Of a stretch of 27,880 bases of DNA, positions 1-8,193 are shown one piece after another. A model generated the notes under the pieces. It saw only the letters and a program-made list of their open reading frames with translations, was not told where the DNA came from and did not search any database. The position numbers and the translations under genes are program-made. The DNA is from Chloroflexota bacterium (GTDB lineage: Bacteria > Chloroflexota > UBA6077): positions 1-27,880 of the forward strand of contig JAJZQR010000036.1 of the NCBI GenBank assembly GCA_021806765.1, given 5' to 3'. How positions within the stretch are numbered: the stretch's first letter is position 1; each line of letters starts with the position of its first letter.

Positions 1-29
1 CATCGTTTTCCGTGCCCGCCACGCCAAAA

Positions 30-53
30 GGCTGCTACCCTTCGGCAGCAGCC
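30..53. other. short inverted repeat near left edge (possible weak minus-strand terminator or attenuator)
   Basis: The 7-base arms GGCTGCT (30-36) and AGCAGCC (47-53) are perfect complements around a 10-base loop. Read on the minus strand the stem is followed by TTTT, which would suit a weak rho-independent terminator or attenuator. On the plus strand no T-run follows. Positions 3-1 read ATG on the minus strand, so a leftward gene could begin at the edge, but that cannot be judged here. The remainder of 54-206 shows no gene, only two copies of GGGGTTGG about 23 bases apart. Confidence 0.3.
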
Positions 54-206
54 TCCTCATGCATGGGGTTGGCCCTCTTCACTTCCTGGGGTTGGTCCTA
101 TCCCCCTTCATCCGCTGCGCAAGCCCCACCCGAAGAGTAGGGATCCAACCACCAACTTCAAAGCAGCCCTATGCCACTATGGTCAAGCGGGGGCGGAATG
201 GCATGG

Positions 207-236
207 GTGAAACCGACTTCGGTTCTGTTGTATAAT
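207..236 (+). promoter_or_regulatory. sigma-70-type promoter for the ThDP enzyme gene
   Basis: A perfect TATAAT box lies at 231-236. A weak -35 candidate, GTGAAA (207-212), lies 18 bases upstream. Transcription would start near 243, about 40 bases before the GTG start at 282. Because the box lies inside the longer frame that begins at 171, it argues for the GTG 282 start. Confidence 0.55.
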
Positions 237-281
237 AGCGCGGTTAACACGATGAGTATCTCTTTTTTGTGGAGGCACAGC

Positions 282-1922
282 GTGAAAGGCGCAGCTGCGG
301 TTGCCACGATCCTCAAGCGCGAGGGTGTGGACAACCTCTTCTCCTTCCCCATCAATCCAGTCATCGACACCGGCGCCGAGTTGGGCATCCGGCCCATCAT
401 CGCCCGCACTGAGCGAACCGTCGTCGGCATGGCCGACGCTTACACCCGGGTCACCAACGGCCGGCGCATCGGGGTATGCGCCACCCAATGGGGACCCGGT
501 ACCGAAAACGCCTTCGGCGGTATCGCCCAGGCCTACTCAGACTCCAGCCCGATCCTCTACCTGCCCGCAGGCTTCAACCAGAAAAGGCTGGACTCCGAGC
601 CCACCTTCGAGGCGGTCAAGAACTTCCAGCATGTCACCAAATGGGCGGGCCGGATCAACTATGCCGATCGCATCCCTGAGTTCTTCCGGCGTGCCTTTAC
701 CCTGTTGCGAGCGGGCAGACCCGGCCCCGTTCTGGTAGAGATGCCCTCGGACGTCCTGTCGGCCGAGTTGGACGAGGCTGCCCTCGCCTTCAACCCGGTG
801 AAGGGTGCCAGGACCATGGCCGATCCGGCCGCCGTTCGCGAGGCCGTCAAAGTCCTGGTCGCCGCCAAGAGCCCGATCATCCACGCTGGGGTCGGCATCC
901 TCTACGCCGAGGCATGGGAGGAGCTGCGAGAGCTGGCAGAGCTGCTCCAGGCGCCTGTGATGACCACCCTCCAGGGCAAGAGCGCCTTCCCTGAGGATCA
1001 TCCCCTCTCCCTGGGCGCCTCCGCTGCAGCAGCACCCCGGCAACTAGCTCGCTACCTGGCCGAAGCCGATGTGATCTTCGGCGCGGGCAGCGGCCTCGCC
1101 GTCTCCAGCTACGACGCCCCCATCCCCAGAGGCAAGGTGGCAGTGCAACTGACGGTGGACGAGCGCGACTTCAACCGGGACTACAATACCGAGTATCTGG
1201 TACAGGGAGATGCCAAGCTTGTCCTGCAGCAGATGATCGAGGAGGTGCAGCGCCAGCTCGGTCCCGAGGGCCGCAAGGGAGACGGCCGTGTCGCCCAGGG
1301 TATCGCGGCCATCCGAGAGGAGTGGCTCAAGGAATGGATGCCCAAGCTGACTTCTAACGCCACCCCGATGAACCCCTATCGGGTCATCTGGGACGTCCAG
1401 CAGGCCGTCGACCTGAGGAACACCATCGCCACCCACGACGCTGGCACCCCACGGGACATGATGGTCCCCTTCTGGAAGGCGCTGGAGCCCAACAGCTACA
1501 TCGGCTGGGGCAAGTCGACGCACCTGGGCTACGGCATCCCCCTGATCCTTGGCGCCAAGGTGGCCAAGCCCGAGAAGACCGTCTTGAACATCATGGGCGA
1601 TCTGGCCTTCGGCATGAGTGGTCTGGAGATCGAGACCGCTGCCCGCAACCATCTGGGCACTTTGACCATCATCTTCAATAACGGGTTGATGGGCGACTAC
1701 GAGAAGCACCTACCCAACGCCACCCGGCTGTACGGCGCCCGCTACATCAGCGGTGACTACACCAAGATAGCAGAAGGGCTGGGTGCATGCGCCGAGCGGG
1801 TCGAGAAGCCCGACGAGATCATTCCAGCGGTGAAGCGCGCCCTGCAGTCCAACCAGACCGGCCGGCCCGCCCTCCTGGAGATGATGACCGCGGAGGAGAC
1901 GGCCCTCTCCAAGTACTGGTAG
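282..1922 (+). CDS. thiamine diphosphate-dependent enzyme (oxalyl-CoA decarboxylase / 2-hydroxyacyl-CoA lyase-like or acetolactate synthase-like)
   Basis: A 546-residue protein with the three-domain plan of the ThDP enzyme family. The N-terminal cofactor-activating glutamate is E44 in RTERT. A central domain of the FAD/ADP-binding type spans about residues 185-340. The ThDP/metal motif is G439-D440 followed by N466-N467, with the third motif residue Leu rather than Gly. The stretch AFGMSGLEIET (442-452) resembles oxalyl-CoA decarboxylases and 2-hydroxyacyl-CoA lyases more than acetolactate synthases. Length fits either family. GTG 282 is chosen over the upstream in-frame ATGs because GGAGG lies at 271-275 and the promoter lies upstream. 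It converges on the thiolase gene with a 34-base gap and no visible terminator. The substrate cannot be fixed from sequence alone; acyl-CoA chemistry is inferred from motif and neighbours. Confidence 0.85.
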   Translation: MKGAAAVATILKREGVDNLFSFPINPVIDTGAELGIRPIIARTERTVVGMADAYTRVTNGRRIGVCATQWGPGTENAFGGIAQAYSDSSPILYLPAGFNQKRLDSEPTFEAVKNFQHVTKWAGRINYADRIPEFFRRAFTLLRAGRPGPVLVEMPSDVLSAELDEAALAFNPVKGARTMADPAAVREAVKVLVAAKSPIIHAGVGILYAEAWEELRELAELLQAPVMTTLQGKSAFPEDHPLSLGASAAAAPRQLARYLAEADVIFGAGSGLAVSSYDAPIPRGKVAVQLTVDERDFNRDYNTEYLVQGDAKLVLQQMIEEVQRQLGPEGRKGDGRVAQGIAAIREEWLKEWMPKLTSNATPMNPYRVIWDVQQAVDLRNTIATHDAGTPRDMMVPFWKALEPNSYIGWGKSTHLGYGIPLILGAKVAKPEKTVLNIMGDLAFGMSGLEIETAARNHLGTLTIIFNNGLMGDYEKHLPNATRLYGARYISGDYTKIAEGLGACAERVEKPDEIIPAVKRALQSNQTGRPALLEMMTAEETALSKYW

Positions 1923-1956
1923 GAAGACGAGCCACCCTACTAAAGTCGAATTCCAT

Positions 1957-3132
1957 CTATCGCTCCACGCTCACAGCCACGGCGCCGCCACCGCCGTGGC
2001 AGAGCACGGCCATTCCCCGGTGCAGGTCCCTCTCCTCAAGGGCGTGGATCAAGGTGACCAGGATGCGGGCGCCGCTGCAACCGATGGGGTGACCCAGGGC
2101 CAGGGCGCCGCCATTCACGTTCACCCGGCTCCAGTCCCACTTCAGAACCCGATCCGCCGCAAGGACCGTCGCCGCGAATGCCTCGTTGATCTCGATCAGA
2201 TCGAAGTCGGCCAGTCTCTGCCCCGTCCGCTCCAACAGCTTGCGCACGGCCTCCGCCGGGGCGTCGAACAACCAGAGGGGCTCCAGGTTGGCACTCACGT
2301 AGCCGGCGATCCGGGCCCGAACCGGCCATCCCCGCTCCCGGGCCTGCCTGCCCGAGGTCACCAGCAGCGCCGCTGCTCCATCGGAAAGGCCGGGGGCGTT
2401 GCCGGCCGTCACCGTTCCCCCCGGTTGGAAGGCGGGGGTCAGCCTGGACAGGGCTTCCATAGAGGTGTCGCGCCGGGGGCCCTCGTCGGTGTCCACCAGC
2501 ACAGTGCCCGTTTTCTGCTTCACCTCCACCGGCACAATCTCCGCCCGAAACCGTCCGGCGTCGATGGCCGCCACGGCCCTGCGGTGGCTCTCCAGAGTCA
2601 AGGCATCCTGCTCCTCTCGGGTCAGGTCGTACTTGCGGGCTATCGCCTCGGCGGAGTTCCCCATGTGGTGGTCCTCCCAGGCGCACCACAGCCCGTCGTG
2701 GACCGCCGTGTCCACCAACTCGCCGGGCCCCAGCCGAAGGCCAGTCCGGCTGCCCCTCAGCAAATGAGGAGCCTGGCTCATGCTCTCCATCCCGCCAGCA
2801 ACCACCAGGCTGGCTGCGCCAACGGCAACCTCCTGGGCGCCCACCACCACGGCCGTGAGCCCTGAAGCGCATACCTTGTTCACGGTGAGAGCCGAAGCTG
2901 AGGCAGGTACTCCTGCCGCGATAGCCGCCTGTCTGGCCGGTCCCTGGCCTACCCCCGCCGTCAGGACATGGCCCATCACCACCTCTTCCACATCGGCAGG
3001 GTCGATCCCGGATCGATCTAGGGCAGCCCGAATGGCCATCGCCCCCAGCTTCGTCGCTGGGATCGCGGAGAGCGACCCCAGGAACTTGCCGACGGGGGTG
3101 CGAGCGGCCCCCACTATGACTACCTCTTCCAT
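1957..3132 (-). CDS. acetyl-CoA acetyltransferase / 3-ketoacyl-CoA thiolase
   Basis: A 391-residue thiolase that performs thiolytic cleavage of 3-ketoacyl-CoA in beta-oxidation, or the reverse acetyl-CoA condensation. The nucleophile is C88 in NKVCASGL, the base H348 is in GHPIGCSG and the second catalytic cysteine C378 is in LCHGGGGA. These positions match the Zoogloea thiolase (C89, H348, C378) almost exactly, so the gene is full length and looks active. The ATG start is preceded by AGGAGGAG. It is the last gene of the leftward etfD-etfB-etfA-thiolase operon, 58 bases after etfA. Biosynthetic (degrading to acetoacetyl-CoA) and long-chain thiolases cannot be separated here; the neighbours favour fatty-acid degradation. 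Confidence 0.95.
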   Translation of the reverse strand: MEEVVIVGAARTPVGKFLGSLSAIPATKLGAMAIRAALDRSGIDPADVEEVVMGHVLTAGVGQGPARQAAIAAGVPASASALTVNKVCASGLTAVVVGAQEVAVGAASLVVAGGMESMSQAPHLLRGSRTGLRLGPGELVDTAVHDGLWCAWEDHHMGNSAEAIARKYDLTREEQDALTLESHRRAVAAIDAGRFRAEIVPVEVKQKTGTVLVDTDEGPRRDTSMEALSRLTPAFQPGGTVTAGNAPGLSDGAAALLVTSGRQARERGWPVRARIAGYVSANLEPLWLFDAPAEAVRKLLERTGQRLADFDLIEINEAFAATVLAADRVLKWDWSRVNVNGGALALGHPIGCSGARILVTLIHALEERDLHRGMAVLCHGGGGAVAVSVER

Positions 3133-3190
3133 GACTCCTCCTCTGACTTCTTCTGACTGTTGGCTGCCATCCAGTCCTGAGCAGGTTTCG

Positions 3191-4174
3191 CTATGCCATC
3201 TTCTTCGCCTTCGCTATCCGGTCGGTCAAGGCCGGCACCACGGCGAAGAGATCGCCGACGATACCGTAGTCGGCGACCCGAAAGATCGGGGCATTGGGAT
3301 CCTTGTTGATGGCAACGATGGTCCCTGCCCGCTTCATTCCTGCCAGGTGCTGGAAGGCGCCGCTGATGCCCACCGCCAGGTACAGCTTCGGCTGCACCGT
3401 CTTGCCCGATATCCCCACCTGCCGCGACCTGGGCAACCACTTCTTGTCGACGACGGGCCGGGAGCAGGCCAGTGCCCCGCCCAGAGCAGCCGCAAGTTCC
3501 TCCACCAGCGGCAGGTTCTGGGGGCCCCCTATCCCGCGACCGACGGAAACCAGGATGTCGCTCTGAGTTATGTCGACGTCACCGGCGGGCGCTTCGACGA
3601 AGCCGAGAAACTTCTTCCGGGCCGCACCGCGGGGCAGCGACAGGTCCGAGCGCACTACTCCACCCGCCGCGGCGCCGGGGGCAGCGGCAGTAAAAGCGCC
3701 GGACTGGACTGTGAGCACCGTCCCGACCCCGCGGGAGCGCACCCTCGTCCGGGCCTTCCCCCCATAGACGGGCCTGGTCGCCACCACAGAGCCGTCCTTC
3801 AGGTCGATGTCGGTGACGTCCATGATCAGGGGGAGTCCCGCGTCGGTAGCCAGGCCTGGGGCCAGATCGAGACCGTAGGCCGTATGCCCGATCAGCACGA
3901 GGCGCGGCCGCCCCGACCGAATCCGCGGGGAGAGCAGCTGCTGGTACAGCTCGGAGTTGAACTGGGCCAGCGAGGGATCCTCCAACACCTCCACCACGTC
4001 GGCCTGGCCAGCCACGAGTTGGGCCATCTCCCCCAGGCCATCGCCCAATAGAAGGGCCGTCACCCTGGCGCCGTGCGCCCTGGCCAGCTCCCGAGCTTTG
4101 GAGAGCATCTCGAAGGTGATGTCCCGGATCTCTCCCTTGCGGTGCTCCACCAGGACCAGAATCTCGTCGGTCAT
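3191..4174 (-). CDS. etfA: electron transfer flavoprotein alpha subunit
   Basis: A 327-residue EtfA/FixB protein. With EtfB it takes electrons from acyl-CoA dehydrogenases and hands them to a membrane oxidoreductase. The N-terminal domain has the EILVLVEHRKG strand typical of the family. The C-terminal FAD domain (about 200-327) carries SVGRGIGGPQN, SRPVVDKKW, GISGKTVQPKLY, GISGAFQH and AINKDPNAPIF, which together line the FAD site. ATG 4174 is chosen: it overlaps the etfB stop as ATGA and has AGGGG 8 bases upstream. A GTG three codons earlier lacks such spacing. The overlap indicates translational coupling with etfB, as expected for a 1:1 heterodimer. Confidence 0.95.
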   Translation of the reverse strand: MTDEILVLVEHRKGEIRDITFEMLSKARELARAHGARVTALLLGDGLGEMAQLVAGQADVVEVLEDPSLAQFNSELYQQLLSPRIRSGRPRLVLIGHTAYGLDLAPGLATDAGLPLIMDVTDIDLKDGSVVATRPVYGGKARTRVRSRGVGTVLTVQSGAFTAAAPGAAAGGVVRSDLSLPRGAARKKFLGFVEAPAGDVDITQSDILVSVGRGIGGPQNLPLVEELAAALGGALACSRPVVDKKWLPRSRQVGISGKTVQPKLYLAVGISGAFQHLAGMKRAGTIVAINKDPNAPIFRVADYGIVGDLFAVVPALTDRIAKAKKMA

Positions 4175-4962
4175 CCCAGCCACCCCTTTCGGGCAAAGAT
4201 GCCGGCCAACTCCTCGACGATAGCCTCGGGGCTGCCCTGCAGGATCTCACCCTTCTTTCCGATCTCGGGCAGGAACATCGCTTCGACCTCAACCCGGGCC
4301 CCCGCCGCCCCCACCTCTTCGGGCTTGAGACCCAGGTCGGCCAGCCCCAGCACCCGGATTTCCCGGCGGGCAGCCCGCCGGATGCCTGCGATGGGAACGT
4401 ACCTGGGCTCGTTGATCCCAGTTTGAACGGTCAGCAGCGCCGGCAGTGGCAACTCGACCACTTCCTCCAGCCCCCCTTCCAGCTCCCGCCGGACCCGGGC
4501 AGTCCCATCCTGCACCTCCAGGCTGGTCACCAGGGTAGCCTGAGCTACCCCCAGAAGATGGGCTACCGTACCACCCACCTGTGCGTCGCCGTCATCGCTG
4601 GCCATCACCCCTGTGAGGATCAGATCGTGGGGCAACTGCTTGATGGCGGCCGTCAGGACGACCGCTGTAGTGTAGGAGTCCCCACCAGCAAGGGCTGGAT
4701 CGTCCAGCCGCACCGCCTCGTCGGCCCCCAGGGCAAGGCAGCGGCGGAGAACGTCGTCCGCCGCCTCCGGCCCGACCGCCACGGCGGTGACGGTGCCCCC
4801 CAGACTCTCCTTGAGCTGCACCGCCTCCTCTATGGCGTAGCTGTCCCACTCGTTGATGTCGAAGACCAGATCGCCCTTCTCGATATCCTTGCCCGTCCTG
4901 TCGATGGATATCTCTGTCTCCGCCATGTCGGGAACGCGTTTCACGATAACAACTATGTCCAA
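4171..4962 (-). CDS. etfB: electron transfer flavoprotein beta subunit
   Basis: A 263-residue EtfB/FixA protein, the AMP-binding and partner-recognition subunit of ETF. It shows the usual start DIVVIVKRVPD, the conserved segment ILTGVMASDDGDAQVG (about residues 115-130) and the beta-subunit signature around ELPLPALLTVQTGINEPRY (about 170-190). The start codon is TTG, with AGGAG 8-10 bases upstream; no other start fits the family N-terminus. It lies between etfD (112-base gap holding a palindromic repeat) and etfA (4-base overlap). The arrangement with etfD points to a respiratory ETF rather than an electron-bifurcating one, since no partner dehydrogenase is adjacent. Confidence 0.95.
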   Translation of the reverse strand: MDIVVIVKRVPDMAETEISIDRTGKDIEKGDLVFDINEWDSYAIEEAVQLKESLGGTVTAVAVGPEAADDVLRRCLALGADEAVRLDDPALAGGDSYTTAVVLTAAIKQLPHDLILTGVMASDDGDAQVGGTVAHLLGVAQATLVTSLEVQDGTARVRRELEGGLEEVVELPLPALLTVQTGINEPRYVPIAGIRRAARREIRVLGLADLGLKPEEVGAAGARVEVEAMFLPEIGKKGEILQGSPEAIVEELAGIFARKGWLG

Positions 4963-4994
4963 GCACTACTCTCCTTACCGCTCATGTAACGGCC

Positions 4995-5060
4995 AACCAC
5001 TAAGACACGAAGCCACGAAGCGCCGCCAAGAAGGCCTTAGTGTCTTTGTGTCTTGGTGGT
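4995..5060. repeat. imperfect palindromic repeat built of 8-base units (copy 1)
   Basis: The left part (from 4999) reads as three 8-base units CACTAAGA, CACGAAGC, CACGAAGC; the right part (5036-5059) reads CTTAGTGT, CTTTGTGT, CTTGGTGG. The right arm, reverse-complemented, matches the left at 21 of 25 positions, so RNA from this spacer could form a long hairpin. It occupies most of the etfD-etfB gap. A relative lies at 10971-11038. Confidence 0.8.
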
Positions 5061-5074
5061 CAGGTTTCCCTTCA

Positions 5075-7060
5075 TCAGAGGGCCTCCGCGACCAGTTCCA
5101 CAATGTCCTTCACCTCGATCTGATCCCCATAGCCGGCCACCTTGATGCCGTCGGTCAGATTGCTCATGCAGTAAGGGCAGGCGGTGACCAGGACGTCCAC
5201 CTCAGCCTGGGCCGCGTCCTGGGCCCGCAACTCCGGGATCCGATGCTCCGAAGTGGACTCCAGCCACATCCTGCCGCCACCGCCTCCACAGCAGAAGCTG
5301 TTCTCCCGTGTCCGGGCCATCTCCACCAACTGCACGCCGGGGATGGCCTTCAACACCTGCCGCGGGTCGTCGAACACCCTGTTGTGCCGTCCCAGGTAGC
5401 AGGGGTCGTGGAAAGCAACCCGTTTCTCTACTCGCCCGTTCAACCGAAGGGCTCCTTTCTGAAGCAGGCCGGCCAGCAGTTGGGTGTGGTGGCGCACCTG
5501 AAGATCAGGGGCATCCCTCAGCTTCAGCTTATCCTTCAGGACCGGGTACTCTCGCTTCATGGTGTGGAAGGCGTGGGGGGAGGTGGTCACCAGGTTGGAG
5601 ACGCTGAACTCGGCGAAGGTCGCGTAGTTTCCCTCCACCAGGGTCTCGAACAGTCCGTCCTCGCCCAACCGGCGGGCGGTCTCACCACTGTCAGTTTCCT
5701 CCTTCCCCAGGATGGCGAAGTCGACCTGAGTGGCTCTCATCACCCTGGCCATCGCCTTCGCCACCTCCTGGTTCCGTTCGTCGCCCGAGGCCAGGCTCCC
5801 CACGTAGTAGCAGAGTCCTGCGGTGTCCCCCTTGGAGTAGTCCTTGGCCTCCAACTCCTTCAGCCAGCCGAAGTGTCGGGGTCCACTCGGCTCCCACGGG
5901 TTCCCATAGCGGGCCATGTTGTTCAGCACGTCCCTGATGGTTCGGGGCACCCTCCGCCCGTCCTCCATCAGGACTGCCCTGGTGTCCCTGGCGATGTCCG
6001 CTGGATTGATCCCCACGGGACAGCGGTCCGCGCAGGCGAGACAACTGGTGCACCACCAGCCCTCGTCCTTGGCCACGGCGTCCTCGATCCTCGCCGGGAT
6101 CTCGTGAAAACGGGCCAACCCCGGGATCTGGCGATCGATGGCGTACCTGGCCCGGACGTAAGACTTCATCGACAGGACCAACCCCCGGGGCGACAGCGGT
6201 TCCCCCGCCGCATATGAGGGGCAAACCACCTCGCAGCGGTTGCACCTGGTGCAGGCATCCAGAGAGATCATCTCCGTGCGGTCGAACTCGCTCCTCAGCC
6301 CCTCTCGCTCCTCCACCGTGAGGACGCCCGCGGGCGCGGTGCTGAGGTACAGGTTAGTCGGGCCGGAGAACATGTGGAACAACTTCGAGTAGGGTATATA
6401 GGCGATCAACCCCAGGGCCGCCATGGAGTGGACCCACCAGACGGCACCGTGGACCCTCTGGCTATCGGCAGGGCTGCCGTCGATGGTCGCTCCCAGCACG
6501 TCCCCCACCGGCGACCACTCCAACCCGATGTGCGAAATAGACCAGAGCCGCAGCCCCTCCACCAGGAAGCCCGTCGCCGCGATGGTAAAGAGAAGAGCCA
6601 GGATAGCCGGGTCGTCCCACAGGTTGTGTATCTGGTGAGTCTTGAGTGCGAAGCGGCGAAAGGCAGCCATCGAGATCCCCACGAGGAAGAAGGCACCGGC
6701 CACGTCTAACGCCAGGGAGTACACAAGATAAACGATCCCGTAAAGGAAGCCATGGACGTCGTGGTGGATGGTAAGAAGGAAAGTGCCGATGGACAGGAGC
6801 ACCCAGCCCCACATGATCAAGAAGTGGGCTACCCCACCAAAAGGGTCGCCTCGGAAGATCCTCCTCCCCAACAGGACGTCGATGGCGGCCCGCCTGGCGC
6901 TGGCCACCACGTCCCGAGGCCGCTGCTCTCCCCAGGAGGAGCGCCAGATCCTCACGATGCGGTACACGCCAAAGAAGAAAACGGCCATAGCTACAACGGA
7001 TAGACTGTAGAACAGGATCTGCTGCTGGACGCCGATGTTCCAGAAGACTTCCCTGGTCAT
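5075..7060 (-). CDS. etfD: membrane-bound ETF:quinone oxidoreductase, EtfD-type (cytochrome b-like + ferredoxin + CCG domains)
   Basis: A 661-residue fusion. Residues about 1-235 hold five membrane helices with histidines suited to haem ligation (NarI/HdrE-like). Two [4Fe-4S] motifs follow: C270-C273-C276-C280 and C337-C340-C343-C347. Two HdrD-like CCG domains make up the rest. The second CCG domain keeps C554, C590-C591, C628 and C631. The first has lost its ligands (S422, D457-S458, S494, A497). This layout matches mycobacterial EtfD and the ETF:menaquinone oxidoreductases of syntrophs, which take electrons from ETF into the menaquinone pool. The position directly upstream of etfBA supports that role. 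ATG 7060 is preferred to GTG 7066 because the G-rich ribosome binding site overlaps the latter. First gene of its operon, divergent from the nitronate monooxygenase-like gene. Confidence 0.9.
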   Translation of the reverse strand: MTREVFWNIGVQQQILFYSLSVVAMAVFFFGVYRIVRIWRSSWGEQRPRDVVASARRAAIDVLLGRRIFRGDPFGGVAHFLIMWGWVLLSIGTFLLTIHHDVHGFLYGIVYLVYSLALDVAGAFFLVGISMAAFRRFALKTHQIHNLWDDPAILALLFTIAATGFLVEGLRLWSISHIGLEWSPVGDVLGATIDGSPADSQRVHGAVWWVHSMAALGLIAYIPYSKLFHMFSGPTNLYLSTAPAGVLTVEEREGLRSEFDRTEMISLDACTRCNRCEVVCPSYAAGEPLSPRGLVLSMKSYVRARYAIDRQIPGLARFHEIPARIEDAVAKDEGWWCTSCLACADRCPVGINPADIARDTRAVLMEDGRRVPRTIRDVLNNMARYGNPWEPSGPRHFGWLKELEAKDYSKGDTAGLCYYVGSLASGDERNQEVAKAMARVMRATQVDFAILGKEETDSGETARRLGEDGLFETLVEGNYATFAEFSVSNLVTTSPHAFHTMKREYPVLKDKLKLRDAPDLQVRHHTQLLAGLLQKGALRLNGRVEKRVAFHDPCYLGRHNRVFDDPRQVLKAIPGVQLVEMARTRENSFCCGGGGGRMWLESTSEHRIPELRAQDAAQAEVDVLVTACPYCMSNLTDGIKVAGYGDQIEVKDIVELVAEAL

Positions 7061-7178
7061 TCTCACCCCCCCGCGAAAACCCTTTCGCCCCCCTGTCGGA
7101 AAGCAGTAAGATGGTGGTGAAATGCAGCCGTCTCGTAGGCCGGATTACACTACTACATTACGGAAAAGACTGGAAGAC

Positions 7179-8135
7179 ATGCACACCAGGGTCACCGATC
7201 TTCTAGCCATTCGGTATCCCATCGTCCAGGGAGGGTTGCAGCATCTGGCGCTGCCAGAGCTGTGTGCGGCAGTCTCCAATGCCGGCGCCCTCGGACAGCT
7301 GACCGCCGCTGCCTTCCCGACACCCGACGCCCTGAGGGATGCCATCGAGCTAACCCGCTCTCTCACGCAATACCCCTTCGGGATCAACTTCGCCATCGGC
7401 ACCAGACCGCTTGCAAACCATCTCAACGCGGCCCTGGAGGCCGGCATCCGCGTTTTCAGCTTCACCGGCGGCAACCCGGAGTTCTTCTTTCAGCAACTGA
7501 GGGGTCGCGATGTCTGCACTCTGGTGCTGGTCGCTGCCGTCCGGCAGGCCCGCAAGGCCGAGGAACTGGGGGCAAGCGCCGTGATCGCCGTGGGTTTCGA
7601 AGGTGGAGGCCACATCGGTCGGGATGATGTCGGAACCATGGTCCTGGTCCCCAGGGTCGTGGATGCCGTCGGGATCCCGGTCCTGGCCAGCGGCGGCATC
7701 GGCGATGCCCGGGGGCTGGTAGCGGCCCTCGGCCTGGGCGCCGAGGGAATCGAGATGGGCACTCGCTTCGTCGCCACGCAGGAATGCCCGGCCCACCCCG
7801 CCTACCAGGATGCCCTCTGCCGTGCTTCGGAGACCGACACCATGATCATCGAGCGCTCAATCAGGCGGCCATCCCGCACGCTGAAGGGGCCCTGGTCAGA
7901 AAGGATCCTGGAACTGGAGCGTCAGGGAGCAACCCTGGAGGGCCTCCTGCCGCTGATCAGCGGGGATGTGAACTATCGCGCGGCTCGCGAAGGAGATCTG
8001 GAGCACGGGTTCGTCTGGGCAGGGCAGGTGGTCGGTCTGATCGACGACCTGCCCACGGTGGCGGAATTGATACAGCGGATGGTGGATGGCGCCGAGACGA
8101 TCCGCGGCAGGCTGGACGAACTCCTGACGAAGTGA
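7179..8135 (+). CDS. nitronate monooxygenase / 2-nitropropane dioxygenase-like FMN protein
   Basis: A 318-residue TIM-barrel flavoprotein of the nitronate monooxygenase / FabK family. It has the N-terminal IRYPIVQGG strand, the active-site motif EGGGHIG with H145 as the likely base, SGGIGDARG (171-179) for the FMN phosphate, and GIEMGTRF. ATG 7179 is chosen because the family begins about here (MHTRVTDLLAIRYP) and GGAAG sits just upstream; an ATG at 7122 would add 19 residues unlike the family and has a poor binding site. Many annotated members have unknown substrates, including enoyl reductase-like ones. Location ahead of enoyl-CoA hydratase suggests a role linked to acyl metabolism, but that is inference. 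About 118 bases separate it from divergent etfD. Confidence 0.85.
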   Translation: MHTRVTDLLAIRYPIVQGGLQHLALPELCAAVSNAGALGQLTAAAFPTPDALRDAIELTRSLTQYPFGINFAIGTRPLANHLNAALEAGIRVFSFTGGNPEFFFQQLRGRDVCTLVLVAAVRQARKAEELGASAVIAVGFEGGGHIGRDDVGTMVLVPRVVDAVGIPVLASGGIGDARGLVAALGLGAEGIEMGTRFVATQECPAHPAYQDALCRASETDTMIIERSIRRPSRTLKGPWSERILELERQGATLEGLLPLISGDVNYRAAREGDLEHGFVWAGQVVGLIDDLPTVAELIQRMVDGAETIRGRLDELLTK

Positions 8136-8193
8136 TAGGACCGAGCCACGCAGCACGGTTGTTACCCTTTTCTTAAGATGGGGTGGGGCAACG

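Noticed and set aside
1..70. T-box or other amino-acid riboswitch leader on the minus strand at the left edge
   Set aside because: The hairpin is there but the conserved T-box antiterminator sequence is not, and the possible downstream gene is outside the window.
1996..4051. Overlapping plus-strand frames opposite thiolase and etfA
   Set aside because: Shadow frames; thiolase and EtfA have complete active-site residues on the minus strand.
4995..5060. Insertion sequence or MITE
   Set aside because: No transposase, no target-site duplication seen, and the internal 8-base periodicity suits a simple repeat better.
4853..6217. 454-codon plus-strand frame antisense to etfD and the start of etfB
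   Set aside because: Low-complexity His/Gln/Pro-rich translation with no domain, opposite genes with intact catalytic motifs.
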